Shown piece by piece: positions 36,350-47,581 of a stretch of 64,000 nt of DNA. The translations under genes and the position numbers were made by a program. The stretch is from positions 9,488,349 through 9,552,348 of the forward strand of contig NC_088318.1 of NCBI RefSeq assembly GCF_910592395.1, given 5' to 3'. The number at the start of each line of letters is the position of its first letter. Position 1 is the first letter of the stretch. Under the pieces are notes generated by a model, which was not told where the DNA came from, did no database searches, and was given only the letters and a program-made list of their open reading frames with translations. The stretch is from Lineus longissimus (taxonomy: Eukaryota; Nemertea; Pilidiophora; Heteronemertea; Lineidae).

Positions 36350-36474
36350 CTTTCTTTTTATCATTTCCAACAGATGATCCTTCCCTCTGATGAAGTAAGG
36401 ATGCTGAAATTGCATGCTGTCCTTCTCAGTCTTCAGGCCACCCTGATCAATCGTCATGATCTTACGGAAACCAT
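36350..36474 (-). CDS. HSF: HSF coding exon 3: wing and end of DNA-binding domain
   Basis: This 125 nt exon has its acceptor CAG just before 36474 and a GTACAT donor after 36350. It reads [13 protein letters not shown], then a charged wing loop (KTEKDSM), then [20 protein letters not shown]. The FQHP-x-F-x-RG-x-x-x-LL-x-x-IKRK pattern closes the HSF DNA-binding domain. The wing is the least conserved part, as is usual, since in HSFs it makes protein contacts more than DNA contacts. The upstream intron is only 335 nt and contains a 66 bp tandem duplication. Confidence 0.97.
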
Positions 36475-36516
36475 CTGTGAATGAAAAGGTTTTTAAATCA
36501 CAACCTGACATTTTAG

Positions 36517-36648
36517 TTTCATGAATTGACCAAATCACTTATCTGTGAATTCTGCAAGGACATCTTTTATTGTATTGTTTACTTTCATGAATTGACCAAA
36601 TCACTTATCTGTGAATTCTGCAAGGACATCTTTTATTGTATAGTTTAT
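36517..36648. repeat. 66 bp tandem duplication in HSF intron 2
   Basis: The segment beginning TTTCATGAATTGACCAAATC at 36517 recurs at 36583 almost unchanged. It begins about 40 bp from the exon 3 acceptor, so the branch-point region may be duplicated. Confidence 0.85.
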
Positions 36649-36809
36649 TATTATCATGATATCAAGTTGCAAGACGTTGAAATCGTCAGTTGATCTCTTT
36701 AAATACATAGCTTCACTCCGACTTTGGAACATGACCCAGCTTGTCATTTGTACTTGAATGTCAAGTTATCACATGATCCTAAAGTAATCAGTCATGTCAG
36801 TATACTTAC

Positions 36810-36918
36810 ACATGTTCAGCTGTCTGATGAAGCTTGCAATATTGCTGTGTTTGAAGAATAATGGTAAGACCTCCTTAGCAAACCGTGCTTGGTCCACCAC
36901 ATGGAAGCTCAAGCCATT
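36810..36918 (-). CDS. HSF: HSF coding exon 2: DNA recognition helix
   Basis: This 109 nt exon has a TTTCAG acceptor before 36918 and a GTAAGT donor after 36810. It codes [10 protein letters not shown], then FAKEVLP, then [15 protein letters not shown]. The last segment is the recognition helix of the HSF winged helix; the Ser-Phe-x-Arg-Gln-Leu-Asn-Met block is almost invariant and includes the Arg that contacts the GAA guanine. One residue differs from the usual pattern: Leu-Phe-Phe precedes Lys-His where Lys/Asn-Tyr-Phe is common. The exon ends one base into a codon that exon 3 completes as Tyr (RQLNMYGF). Confidence 0.97.
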
Positions 36919-37155
36919 CTGAAATATGAATAAAAATTGTGTAATGTGAAACTGAGGTGAAAGTACAAATCTAGCCTTCATGAAGATCTAGTAGCCATTT
37001 CTCTAAAGGTCCACAAAATATACCTCCATGCAGTAATTCGTATTTGGTAAAGCTAAGAAAATGGGAGATAAATCCGAGGGCAACTTTTCCTGCTGTACAT
37101 CAACAAAAAAATCCTCCTTGAGCTATAAAGATAATACTAAGGTCTAAAAAAAAAA

Positions 37156-37621
37156 CTGTGTTTCGGGTCGCACAACCGACCCTACCAAAAAGCCCCGACC
37201 CTAAAATATTTTTCAAATGTGAGAAAATAATAAAACTTGAACAATACCGGCAAAACTTTGCCGAAACACTGTGGCCGTCTTTTGTTTCATTCCTCCCAAT
37301 GCGAGAACGCCAAAAACCATGGGCGCGGCCATATTGGAGCTCTCCACCTCAGTTATGGAAGGAAACTGACGTCACTGAAATCAAAATGGCAGCAGCATCG
37401 CTTGTCACGGCAGGTTCTGCTAGTTTGTTTCGTATAAAGTTCCACCATACAACAAGTCTGAGGCGGATAAATAATTCCTCAACACTGCAAACAGTATACG
37501 TTGGAAGCAACAAACAGTATTGAGTGTGAATTTCAATCATATATTGAGGAAAAAAATAAAATAACATAATCTTACGACCCTCCTACCCTAAAATTTATTT
37601 TTGAGGTGACCCAAAACACAG
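37156..37621. mobile_element. TIR element with an internal presequence-like frame
   Basis: CTGTGTTTCGGGTCGCAC (from 37156) matches the inverse of the right end (GTGACCCAAAACACAG, to 37621), and GACCCTAAAAT with its inverse lies further in. A-runs and T-runs lie outside both ends, so the exact boundary is unclear. Inside on the plus strand, 37386-37523 is a 45-codon frame MAAASLVTAGSASLFRI and on, ending in TGA. It lies in HSF intron 1. Confidence 0.6.
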
Positions 37622-37909
37622 CATTTTTTTTAAGCATTAGGGAAAAAAACACCGCACCAACATTGAAATGTAAGATTATTATGAAGAGAACTGCTTTTCA
37701 CGATTTTCATGTGGCAAACCGACTGATTTTTTCAATACGGCACCACGTATTGGAGGGAAAATGACCCCTTATCTCGTTGCAAAATATATTAGAATAACTT
37801 ACGACTATTTTTGCGTCGACTAGGAACAGGTTATATATATTGATATATATCCGTACCTATTCAACCAGTTCACTGTAGAGAATTTTTTTCCTTACTGACC
37901 ACCAAATCA

Positions 37910-38340
37910 AACGGCCAAGGTAATTGGTGGTTAAGGATTCATCCTGGTTAAGAAACATTCTACATCTACCTAGCGTACCGGTAGGTCAAACCTAAGTCAT
38001 TATGACATATGATGAAGCGTTGCTTGGTGTACCTACCATAAAAATATCATCGAAAATATGTCACTTATAAGCAAGATACTGCACTTAACCTTTTTTAGTT
38101 TTGGCCTCCCGTTGGCCAAGTCAAGAATCAGATTGGACCGAAATTCAGTGTCATAGGTAACATGACATAGGGAGACACATGCATATTAAGAAATGTGCCA
38201 CAGTTACACTCAAACGGCCAACTTACCTCTGTGACCTTGAAAATTAGGTCAAATCAAAAACCCATAGGATATGTAATGTATCCTTGCTAGGAGTACCAAC
38301 CATAAAAATATCATCGAAAATAAGTCACTTCTAAGCAATA
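37910..38340 (+). repeat. Monomer array, left part, interrupted by pogo-like element
   Basis: Two monomers, the first with a degraded 5' module (GGTGGTTAAGGATTCATCC), lead up to AAGCAATA where the TIR element at 38343 enters. The array resumes at 39361 with TTGCACTTTTTACC. Confidence 0.8.
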
Positions 38341-38342
38341 TA

Positions 38343-39360
38343 CAGTGGAACCCCGGTAACACGACCACCCAAGGGACTAAGCCGAAGTGGTCGTGTTACC
38401 GGGGTGGTCGCGTTAGTGAATTTAAGAATCATAAGTAGGTTTTCCCGCCAAAACATCGTCCTAGCAGATATGCTGTGTGTACATTGACATGCATTAATGA
38501 CTACGCCACCGGGTGATTCGATAATTTTGTGTGTATATTACGAATAAAAAATCATTTTCTTGAGTGTTTTGTGTTTAATTTACAACTTATGTAAATGAGT
38601 AAATAAACTGACGAGAGCTAATTAGACCAAACATTACATTAAAACTTGAGCATGCTAATTAGAGCAAGCATGTTATTCACACCATCGGCAGCTGCCCTTC
38701 TTGATGTCAAGCTAATATTCCCGCTAACATTGAGAGAGGTGATGTGAGAAGATGTTGAGAATTCTTCCTGATGTCTTCCTGCTTTAACTTCAGCCAATTT
38801 GAACTGGTACTGATTAAATCATCTTTTTAAAAACGTATTTTATCAATATTACGACGTAGTAAGCATTCTTTACTTTGAGTATTGGTACTCTTACTAATCA
38901 ACATAATTTATTTGTCCTAAAAACTACGTGTGCATGCCTCTTGACATCATTTAATACTAAATGATGAAAACAAACCGTGAGTCGAAAAGAAAGTTTATTC
39001 TTCATTTTATTTGCGCTTACATTTGATCAAACTCACTTACACATCATTTATTTTCATATGGATTCCCATGGTCATTGTGTTCGAGGTGCTAACTATCAAC
39101 ACGGATTTGCGAGAAGGTGCCAATTGATACGATGCGGTCATGGTTGATTACGGCAATTAGGCCTCATGGTCGCGTTAGCGGGGTTAATTTGCAGTTTGGG
39201 ACCGACCAAGCTGGTGGTCGCGGTTTGGGTACCGGGGTGGTCGTGTTAGCGAGGGCCAGTTAATGGGAATTAGAGAAAAAACCATTCGGGACCGGAGAAT
39301 TTTGGTCGTGTTCGCGGGGTGGTCGCGTTACTGAGGTGGTCGCCGACCGGGGTTCCACTG
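38343..39360. mobile_element. pogo-like TIR element, second copy (1018 bp)
   Basis: It has the same CAGTGGAACCCCGG ends as 6645-8725, with TA at 38341-38342 and 39361-39362. The interrupted monomer supplies the pre-insertion site (AGATATTGCAC in other units), confirming the boundaries. Both ends carry repeated GGTCGCGTTA and CACGACCACC motifs. The interior is unlike the first copy and has no transposase frame. Confidence 0.9.
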
Positions 39361-39362
39361 TA

Positions 39363-39859
39363 TTGCACTTTTTACCTTTTTTTAGTTTTGGCCTCCTGAT
39401 GCCAAGTCGAGAATCAGATCAGACCGAAATTCGGTGTCAGCGGTTATATAAAGTATGGAGTCACGCGTACTAAATTTAAAGTTCATAGTTTAGCGGTTAA
39501 TGAACGTGCCATCATTACACTCAAATGGCCACTTTACGCCATATGATTTCTGTGACCTTGACAATTAGGTCAAATCAAAAACCCGTATGATATGTGATGC
39601 ATCCTTGCTAGGAGAACCTACCGTAAAAAAATTCATCGAAAACGAGTCACTCGTTAGAGAAATATCACACTTTTTAGGTTTCCACTTCTGGCCCCTGATG
39701 GCAAAGTTAAGAATCAGATCAGACCGAAATTTATTGTCAGAGGTCACCTGACCTAGGGGGTCCTGTGTACAAAGTTACAAGTTCATAGTCTAGCAGTTAA
39801 GACGGCCTGACGGCCAATTTACGCCATTGGACCTCTGTGACCTTGAAAAGTAGGTCAAA
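39363..39859 (+). repeat. Monomer array, right part, interrupted by element copy 2
   Basis: The monomers continue from the pogo-like insertion to AGGTCAAA at 39859, where the hairpin-ended element enters. The array resumes with TTAAAAACCTG at 41089. Confidence 0.85.
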
Positions 39860-41088
39860 CTAGAACTGAGATTTCACAGGCAGCACCTGTGAATTCATGA
39901 CTCCAGGGTTCTTTTGAGGGCGATATCGTAAGAGTTGGTCTTGAGTATGGGAACCTGAAGGTCCCTGAAGCACCTGGGGAGAGAAGACTAGTTGAAGGAT
40001 GGGATCTGTTCATGGAGAAGAAGTGTTGAGTGGCTTTGTATTTCACTACTATTGATCTCATTATATGAATACCATTTAATTACAAACAAGTGAAAACATA
40101 TCATATCATATTCCTGGGCATAAATTAAAATAGGAGTGCGGGAACAAGGTTTTTTTAGCAGGAGGAAATAACATTAACCTGGGTTCAGCAGGTCAGCAGG
40201 TATACCGGCTGCTCCAATCATCCCCCTACAGCCAGCTGTTCAAAAGGTAATGTTATTCACCCCACAGGGAGTGCAGGTAATCATGACTCCAGGGTTGTTT
40301 TGAGGGCGATATCGTAAGAGTTGGTCTTGAGTATGGGGACCTGAAGGTCCGTGTGAGCCACCTGGGGAGAGAAGACTAGTTGAACGATGGGATCTGACAC
40401 GGACACTACTATTGATCTCATTATATGAATACCATTTAATTACAAACAAGTGAAAACAGATCATATCATATTCCTTGGCATAAATTAAAATAGGAGTGCG
40501 GGAACAAGGGTTTTTAGCAGGAGGAAAGCGAGAACATTTTGCGCCGTCATATTCCGATTTGACTGGTTAGTGGTGAAATCTGCTTTTACTTTTGCAAATT
40601 AACATATTCGTTTTTCTAGTTCTAACCTTGTCTGAATTAAAGATGCTTTCCCAATGCTTGACTGGTCTGGCAAGAGGCATTGCCAGGAAAACGTGACGTC
40701 ATTTTGGCCATTCTTCTTACCGCACGCCCTCCCTCTCCGTAAAACTTCCTGACATGGTGTGAAGTGGGAGGGCGCACAATGGGAACCACACTGCTGCTAT
40801 GTTAATAGTTTCTATTTATAGAATTCAGCGGCAGAGATTTTAAGCACGGAAAAAGTAGATTAACTCGGCTAATCTCAATGGATTTTACCCAGGAATGTTT
40901 TCAAGGCGAGAGAAACATCTGATTTAAGTACTGCGCTTATTAGATTTCATGTTCATGCCGAAGATTGGCCTAAAATGTGGACGAAAAGAGTGCATTATCG
41001 AGTGTTGGAGAGGTCACGTGATTGTACGAGAAACCTGAGCGAAAACAATACTGACTCCAGCTCCCAGAGGGAGGAGCTGAAGTCATAA
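39860..41088 (+). mobile_element. Hairpin-ended TIR-less element, copy 2, with internal duplication
   Basis: It starts CTAGAACTGAGATTTCACAG. The first part (39860-40168) stops at GGAGGAAA, a 100 bp patch from the copy A/B repeat follows (40169-40270), then the element restarts at ATGACTCCAGGG (about 40273) and runs to the end. The 3' end is TGACTCCAGCT and AGCTGAAGTCA facing each other (41052-41085), then TAA. The flanking monomer reads AGGTCAAA before and TTAAAAACC after, matching an uninterrupted unit at 15990-16005, so insertion was at A|T with no target duplication. Confidence 0.88.
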
Positions 41089-41600
41089 TTAAAAACCTGT
41101 GTCACATATGCTGTATGGTTGTTAGATGTACCCATGATATCAAATTGGAGGCAATCGGGCAAGAAGTTAAGGAATAATCACATTTTTAAGGTTTTTGGAT
41201 TTTGCCCCCTGGTGGTCAAGTGGTGAATCATATTGGACCGAACTTTGGTCCCTGAGATCACCTGACTAAGGGGTACACGCGTACCGAATTTGGGATCAAT
41301 AGTCATTGCAGTTTAGAAACGTGCCATTCTTGCATCCTAATGGCCAATTTACGCCATTTGACCTCTGTGACCTTGAAAAGTAGGTCAAATCAAAAATCCG
41401 TACCACGCGTATGATATGTGATGTATCGTTGCTAGGAGTACCTACAGTAAATTTTTTATTGAAAACGGATCATTAATAAGAGACATATCACACTTTTTAT
41501 GTTTTCAGTTTTGGCCCCCTGGACCCTGGTGGCCAAGTCATGAACCAGACCAGACCGAAATTCATGTTGTGTTGTATAGACTCCCCTACAATGAGCTAAA
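41089..41600 (+). repeat. Monomer array after the hairpin-ended element
   Basis: Two monomers of the AATCGGGCAAGAAGTTAAGG subfamily and of the main subfamily follow, with TTTGACCTCTGTGACCTTGA at about 41358. The array ends in a degraded 3' module (TTGTATAGACTCCCCTACAA) at about 41570-41595. Confidence 0.8.
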
Positions 41601-43910
41601 AAGTACACCAAGGTCCTTGATGTGGTAAAGCCAAGATCCTTAATTACTTCATGGAAGTGTTTTTTGTGGACCTAGAGCAGACTCTTGTAACCGTGGATAT
41701 TACTATTACGCGTATAATGGACGTAGAGGTGTAATTGTTTTACACCTAACCCCCTGTCATTTTTGATCGGATGACAGCAAAACTTTACCTGAGAGTCGAG
41801 ATTGATATGAAGTATGTCCTTCGGGGTCTTGAGGGGTTTTTTAAAATTTAAGAGTGATGATGGAGAAATTGCAGTTTTTGTTGCTTCTGTAGCGATTTTC
41901 CTACTGGTTGACTCGGTGTCGTACCGGATGCTTCTGAGATATAGCACCATCCATAGAGTGTCACACTTGATCATTGTCACAACCTGGTTAAAGACTTGTC
42001 TTGACAAGTCTAATATATGAATAGGATAACCCAAGTACTCTATAGATGATCCCAACGTACATTATCCGAAGGGCGCCGCTACAAAGTCTGTGGGTAGGTA
42101 TAAATGGCCAACAAAGTCATCAATTTAACGAAAACGTAGATTTCTTTTCATCTTTCTGTCTCATAAGGTATTTTACATCGATAATGCTCAGGCCTGAGGA
42201 CCAACCTTTCGGTTTGAGACACAAGTCAAGAGTGATTACATAACAAAATTTTACGTCATTTATAGCTTCACGACGTCACGCCACATCCAATCACGAGGCT
42301 AGAATCACGTCACGTGACCCGAAATTTAGTCAATTTTTGAGAGGGAATGCCGAATATAATTCGAAACGGCAAGCATGCGGTTCTAATAACCAGAAAACTG
42401 AAACATGGAATTGATCCCATATTGTTAGAAGAAAAGATAGGAAAAACTTCCATTGTTTTTTAATGGAAGAGTTTTGAGCACTTGTGAACTAAACACAGGG
42501 CATCTAGGAAATGACGCCGCCGTATGTAATGGTTAAGCCTTTAACGTAAATGGATGTGACGCCGCATTCTCAATTTATACCGATACGATCGCCTCGATAA
42601 CTCTATAACGAAACATATAACCTTCAATCGAACCCATCCAAATCTTTCTAATGATTCTCAAGATCATATATACAAATTTTGATAATGGTTATATGTCTAA
42701 ATCTTACATATTTTGAACTTCTAAAACAGGTGTCGGACACTGGAAGCTCGAGCGTCTAAGGTATTACGTCAGTAGAATAAGACGGCGGAATCGCACTTCA
42801 TCTAGCTTTGTCATTAAATGTCTTAAACTCAAAGCACATAACCCTAAAATGGTTACATACTACTGGTAGTTGACATAAATAAGAATTCGTATTCAGGATA
42901 TAGTGAGATTTTGATGTACGGTTTAGGAAATATTAAAGAATGACTGAGGGACGTATGTTCAGACCGAAAGTGTACGTCGTTGTCAACGTAAAGTGATTTG
43001 ACGCGGATCACAGGCCGTAGAAGACGTGACCCGTAAAACTTGATAAAAATAGTATCATAGATGAGTCATAACCCGAAAAAGACGTACACCATTGTCTCAA
43101 CAATATCTCTGACTACAAAGTCGTCAAACATGAAAGAGTTCGTATGCGTAGGCTTGACGTTATTTCAATCGATATACAGTGGATTGTCCGAAAGAACTGT
43201 CATCCAGGCGCGCGGAGAAGAGTCCGACGGCGCGTCAAAAGTGTCCTATCAAATCTCTGATTTCTTCATCAAAATTTCGATCATATCATGATTTTCATAG
43301 CAAGAATATGAGGTGAGTGACCGCAAGTACATCATCTGGGCATAATCAAGGATTTGGCGAGGAAGAAAATATGTTTTAGATGGAGTTTTGAAACGTAAAC
43401 AAGTATAAAACCGTAGCGGTGTAATGTACACGAAATGTACACAAAGCATAACAATGGACCACACAATGTGATACACACAGAGACAAATACTGTTACGTTA
43501 TGTAAAGAAACGACCAGTTTGATGATTTATGGCACTCAACTCGGATTCAAAAGCTTATTTCTAATCTCAAACTAGAGTATCTGTATTTTCACATACAACA
43601 AACCCAAACTAAGGCTCGAGTGATGGAGGTAGTAATCAAGGAGCAAAATTTAAAGGGGGAAAAGGAAATGACAGTCTTACTTGCTGTACTGGACAAACAA
43701 AGGGGTGTTTCAGTGGTCAATGGAGACTATGGAAAGGAGGGTGGGAATAATTTTAAATTACACGTAAGAATTTACCAAGAATTCTACACTTCCTTGGGCA
43801 ATTTCAATTTTTATAACAGGGACTGTTGAAAGTCAATAGGAATTATCATTAGCATATGGGGCATTCCATAAGTCAGCGTTGAAATAAACCACAAGAAGTA
43901 CAAATTGCAA
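41600..43910. other. HSF intron 1 segment, no gene or repeat recognised
   Basis: This is the longest stretch of apparently unique sequence in the window. No conserved reading frame, TIR pair or family monomer was found. It would be the first place to look for an intronic enhancer. Confidence 0.4.
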
Positions 43911-45189
43911 AAAGAGGCCCACGTGCCTGGTGCTCAGTTGAATTTAGAGATGCACAGTTTTCTTTCCTGGGGCAGTTAATTATATGAATATTAGAGGGGG
44001 ATCAAGGAAGCCATCAACATCAGGAAACACAAGCCATCGCTAAATCGAGATGGGGGCTGCTACCAACTGCCCATGATATGGGACAATCTGACATGTTCTG
44101 CGCATGTGCAGATCATCACTGACAAAGTAGTTTGATTACTACAAAAGCTTTGGTAAAGCTAGACAAAATTATGCCATCAAATATTTTTACAAAACACTTT
44201 GATTATCATATGTCAGCATAGATGAGTTTTCTCATAAGAAGTTAAAACTAGGTCAATGCAGATATTCATTTAGTAACGCCAACTGGTAGTGGTATTATCA
44301 ATCCAAACTATTCCAATTTTATTTCAAAACTTACTTGCATACAGACTTCCTCAACTTCATTTCAAGCCTCGATCTAATAGAATAAAGCGACAGCAAATGT
44401 CTTTATACTATTTGCCTTTTGCCTCCTGGTGAGAAGAATGTAAGTCGAAACATGCTTAAACTTTCTGACCGCAGCATATATTTCTCAATGGCTGTTCTTC
44501 CTCACAACCAAATTTAAAGTCCCCAGGTCTTATGGTTACAAAATCCCCAATTTTGTCCACGGATGGATGGATGGAACAGTGCATGTGAGGAGATTTTCTT
44601 ATAGGAGTGATTGGTAACTCCCCTGGGATACCCCATGGGAGCTAATTATTTTCACTCCCCTCGGATACCCCACGAGAGAGGTGTTAAACTGTTTTTTCAA
44701 AAATAAATAGTCGCACGCAATGATTGGAATCGCTATCTAATCAACTGACGTGCATGCCTCGTGTGGATGCACTGCAAAAGAATGAATCTTCTTGAGCGAG
44801 ACTGTAAACATTGGCATTGCCAAGCGGGAGATGTATGCCTGTCACTTATTGGCTTACGGACATAAGATGATCGGTGTCCAAGCCAATCAAATCAGCTGTT
44901 GTATGAGAGCGAGAGGAAAAAGGGCAAGATGGATGTCTGGATACACAGAAAGTGACTCGCGCTCATGAGAGATGCCACGGGTGTCTTTCACGCTCCTTGA
45001 AATACTCTAGGGGCGCTTTTAAATTCGGTAGTGCCGCTAAAAATATCTACGGGCGCTTCTTATCACGCTCCTGGCTGGTTCTTTGCAGGCTTGGTGCAAT
45101 CGCACCCGTTCCGTCACATGCACTGATGGAAGGACGAATACCACTTGAAGCTATTTGACTAGCTCTGCTTATTTCATCAGCTGAGCTAA
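43911..45189 (+). repeat. GAGGCCC-family element with 5' and 3' modules
   Basis: The 5' end AGAGGCCCACGTGCCT then GGTGCTCAG lies at 43911-43938. The 3' module starts near 44278 (GCCAACTGGTAGTGGTATT), shows TACAAAATCCCCAATTTTG at about 44540, and after about 500 bp of unrelated insert ends with AGCTCTGCTTATTTCATCAG and CTGAGCTAA at 45161-45189. This is the only copy here where both ends of one element may be seen. Confidence 0.65.
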
Positions 45190-45599
45190 CTAACTTTTAT
45201 TTCCAACCCTTAGGCGAGTAGTTCTTGCGACACATGTGGAACAATACAAGGCCAGATGGGTCGGTGTCAGTTGAAATCAGCAGCATAAATACTATGATTA
45301 TACAAAAATAAACAGTATTTATCAATCATGCCAGTCCCTTCACTGCACATTTTCAACTGCAGATCAACCTAGACAAAACCGTTTGATTTCAGTTTCAGAA
45401 ACAAAATAGGCCCAATCGGCTGTCAGAGAATCACAAAATGACAATGTTAACAAACATGCCGGCAATCTGCTTACAAATTCATGAAATGAAGGAGCTCAAT
45501 GCTCATTCAGTGATTGACTCAGTGTGGCCGTATCAATGGTAGGATCATGTATTCATAAACACGCTAGAAGAACCTCATAACACGGAAGAACCTCATAAT

Positions 45600-45755
45600 G
45601 AAATGGTCCAGGGACCATGTACTCACCTCGGGTAATGATTGTTAATGCACAAAGAATACTCCTGAATAGTCTAGTACTGTAAGAACGGCAGGAAACTTTG
45701 ACCAATTTAAGACACTACTTAAGTGCCACCATTTTAGGGAATGTTTTTCATTGCG
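45600..45755 (+). repeat. ATGGTCC-type element 5' end
   Basis: ATGGTCCAGGGACCAT is followed by GTACTCACCTCGGGTAA at 45602-45636, nearly identical to 261-290. A downstream relic matching 310-345 appears at about 46605-46640, beyond the TIR element. Confidence 0.65.
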
Positions 45756-46517
45756 CATTACCAGCTATTGCGGGCCTAGCCAATCAAGCCAATTAGTGCA
45801 CCTGCTTAATTGGTCCTGGCAAGCCTAATGGAAAATGCATAGGAAATATCAATAAAGTTGGCTTTTTGGGCGGGGTGTAAAAATAATCCCAACTCCTGAC
45901 TTCTGACATAATTCTATATATGTCTAGGTATTTACTGGCAAAATTTGGAGTGATTTGGATGGAAATTCGATGTGTCCATCTATAGGTTGAAAATTTTAGT
46001 AAATCTGTAATGCTTCACTCGTAGCCCGTAGTGTAAATTCCTGAGAAAGTGGGTTTTGGGGGCTTTTCTAGCTGCGCTAGCTCCGAAACTATACATTTGA
46101 TACAAACTCCCGACTTCAGACGTGGTTGATATAACTCTTAGGATTATATTCCCAAGATTTCAGCTTTATTGGAGAAAAATTCATAGTGTCCATAGGGGGG
46201 TTGAAAATTGGAGGATTTTCAATTTTTTTCCCAACAAATATGCAAAAAATATTACTTTCCACCTAGAATTAATCAAAATTTCGCAAACTATCATAAAGTA
46301 CTTCCTTGCAACAATCATTTGTGAAGCTTTCAAAACTTTTGGCTGATTTATTTGACCCTAAATCAGCAAAAACCAAACATTTTAGTGTTTGTATGCACCA
46401 ATGCACAGGAGGCTAATTGCCAGATTAATTCACACCTTTCCAATCTCAAACAATAGGAATGATGGAGTCTCCCTCTATTCAAAACAGAGTGTGCTAGGCC
46501 CGCAATAGCTGGTAATG
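45756..46517. mobile_element. TIR element, 762 bp
   Basis: CATTACCAGCTATTGCGGGC (45756 on) and its perfect inverse ending at 46517 form a 25 bp TIR. The interior has internal direct repeats of GTGTCCATCTATAGG-like text with TTGAAAATT. No transposase and no clear target duplication. It lies inside the ATGGTCC-type element. Confidence 0.8.
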
Positions 46518-46679
46518 GAATTGCTTGAGAATATGCTTGCATAATTCGAGCGCTATATACATTTTTTCTAATATTATTATTATTATTAATCATTATTAAT
46601 ATTTGCAATGGATATTGGGAGAACATTTTTGGTGATTGATGTCAATTTTGTGTGGTCATGCAGCTTCTTTTTTTTATAA

Positions 46680-47581
46680 TTTTTTAATCTGACCTCTATG
46701 AGTATGACCTTGAAAAGAAGGTCAAATCAAAAACCTGTATGTAATGTATCCTTGCTGGAAGTACCAACCATAACAACTTTATCGAATACGAATCACTAAT
46801 GAGCGAGATATCACACTTTCTACGTTTTCACTTTTTGGCGCCTGGTGTCCAAGTCGACAAACAGATCAGACCAAAATTCAGTGTCAGAGGTAACCTGTGT
46901 ACGAAGTTTCAAGACCATAGTCCTACTCCTAGCAGTTACGAAACGTGCCACAGTTATGCTCAAACGGCCAATTTACGCCATTTGACCTGTATGACCTTGA
47001 AATATGGATCAAGTCGAAAACCTCTACAATATGTGATGTATCCTGGCTGGGAGTACCTACCATAAAAATTTCATCAAAAACAAATCACTAATAAGTGAGA
47101 TATCACACTTTTTGTGTTTTCAGTTTTGGCCCCCTGGTGACCAAGGTGAAAGAAACGTGCCACAGTTACACTCAAATGGCAAATTTACGCCATTTGACCT
47201 CTGTGACCTTGAAAAGTAGGTCAAATCAAAAACATGTATGATATGTGATATATCCTTGCTAGGAGTACCTACCATAAAAATTTCATCATGAAATGGCCAG
47301 TGTTAGGTTTGATTGATGTAGGTCCAAGCAATTACAATTTCCCCAAAATGGCCAATTTCCAGTACATTTGACCTCTGTGACCTTGAAAAGTAGGTCAAAT
47401 CAAAAAAGACCCGGGTGACACATTGAATGGTTGTTAGAATTAGATGTATCTATGATATAAAATTGGTGCTAATCGGGCAAGTAATTAAGGAATAATAGCA
47501 TTTAGAAGAATTTTTGATTTGGCCCCCTCCATGGAGGCCAAACGGCAAATCAGATCGGACCAAACTTCGGTACCTGAGATC
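46680..47581 (+). repeat. Monomer array with an internal family junction
   Basis: Main-subfamily monomers run 46680-47285. A truncated 5' module (ATGAAATGGCCAGTGTTAGG) at 47286 starts units of the AATCGGGCAAG subfamily, nearly identical to 15580-15840. The array is interrupted at 47582 by a TIR element and continues at 48580. Confidence 0.85.
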
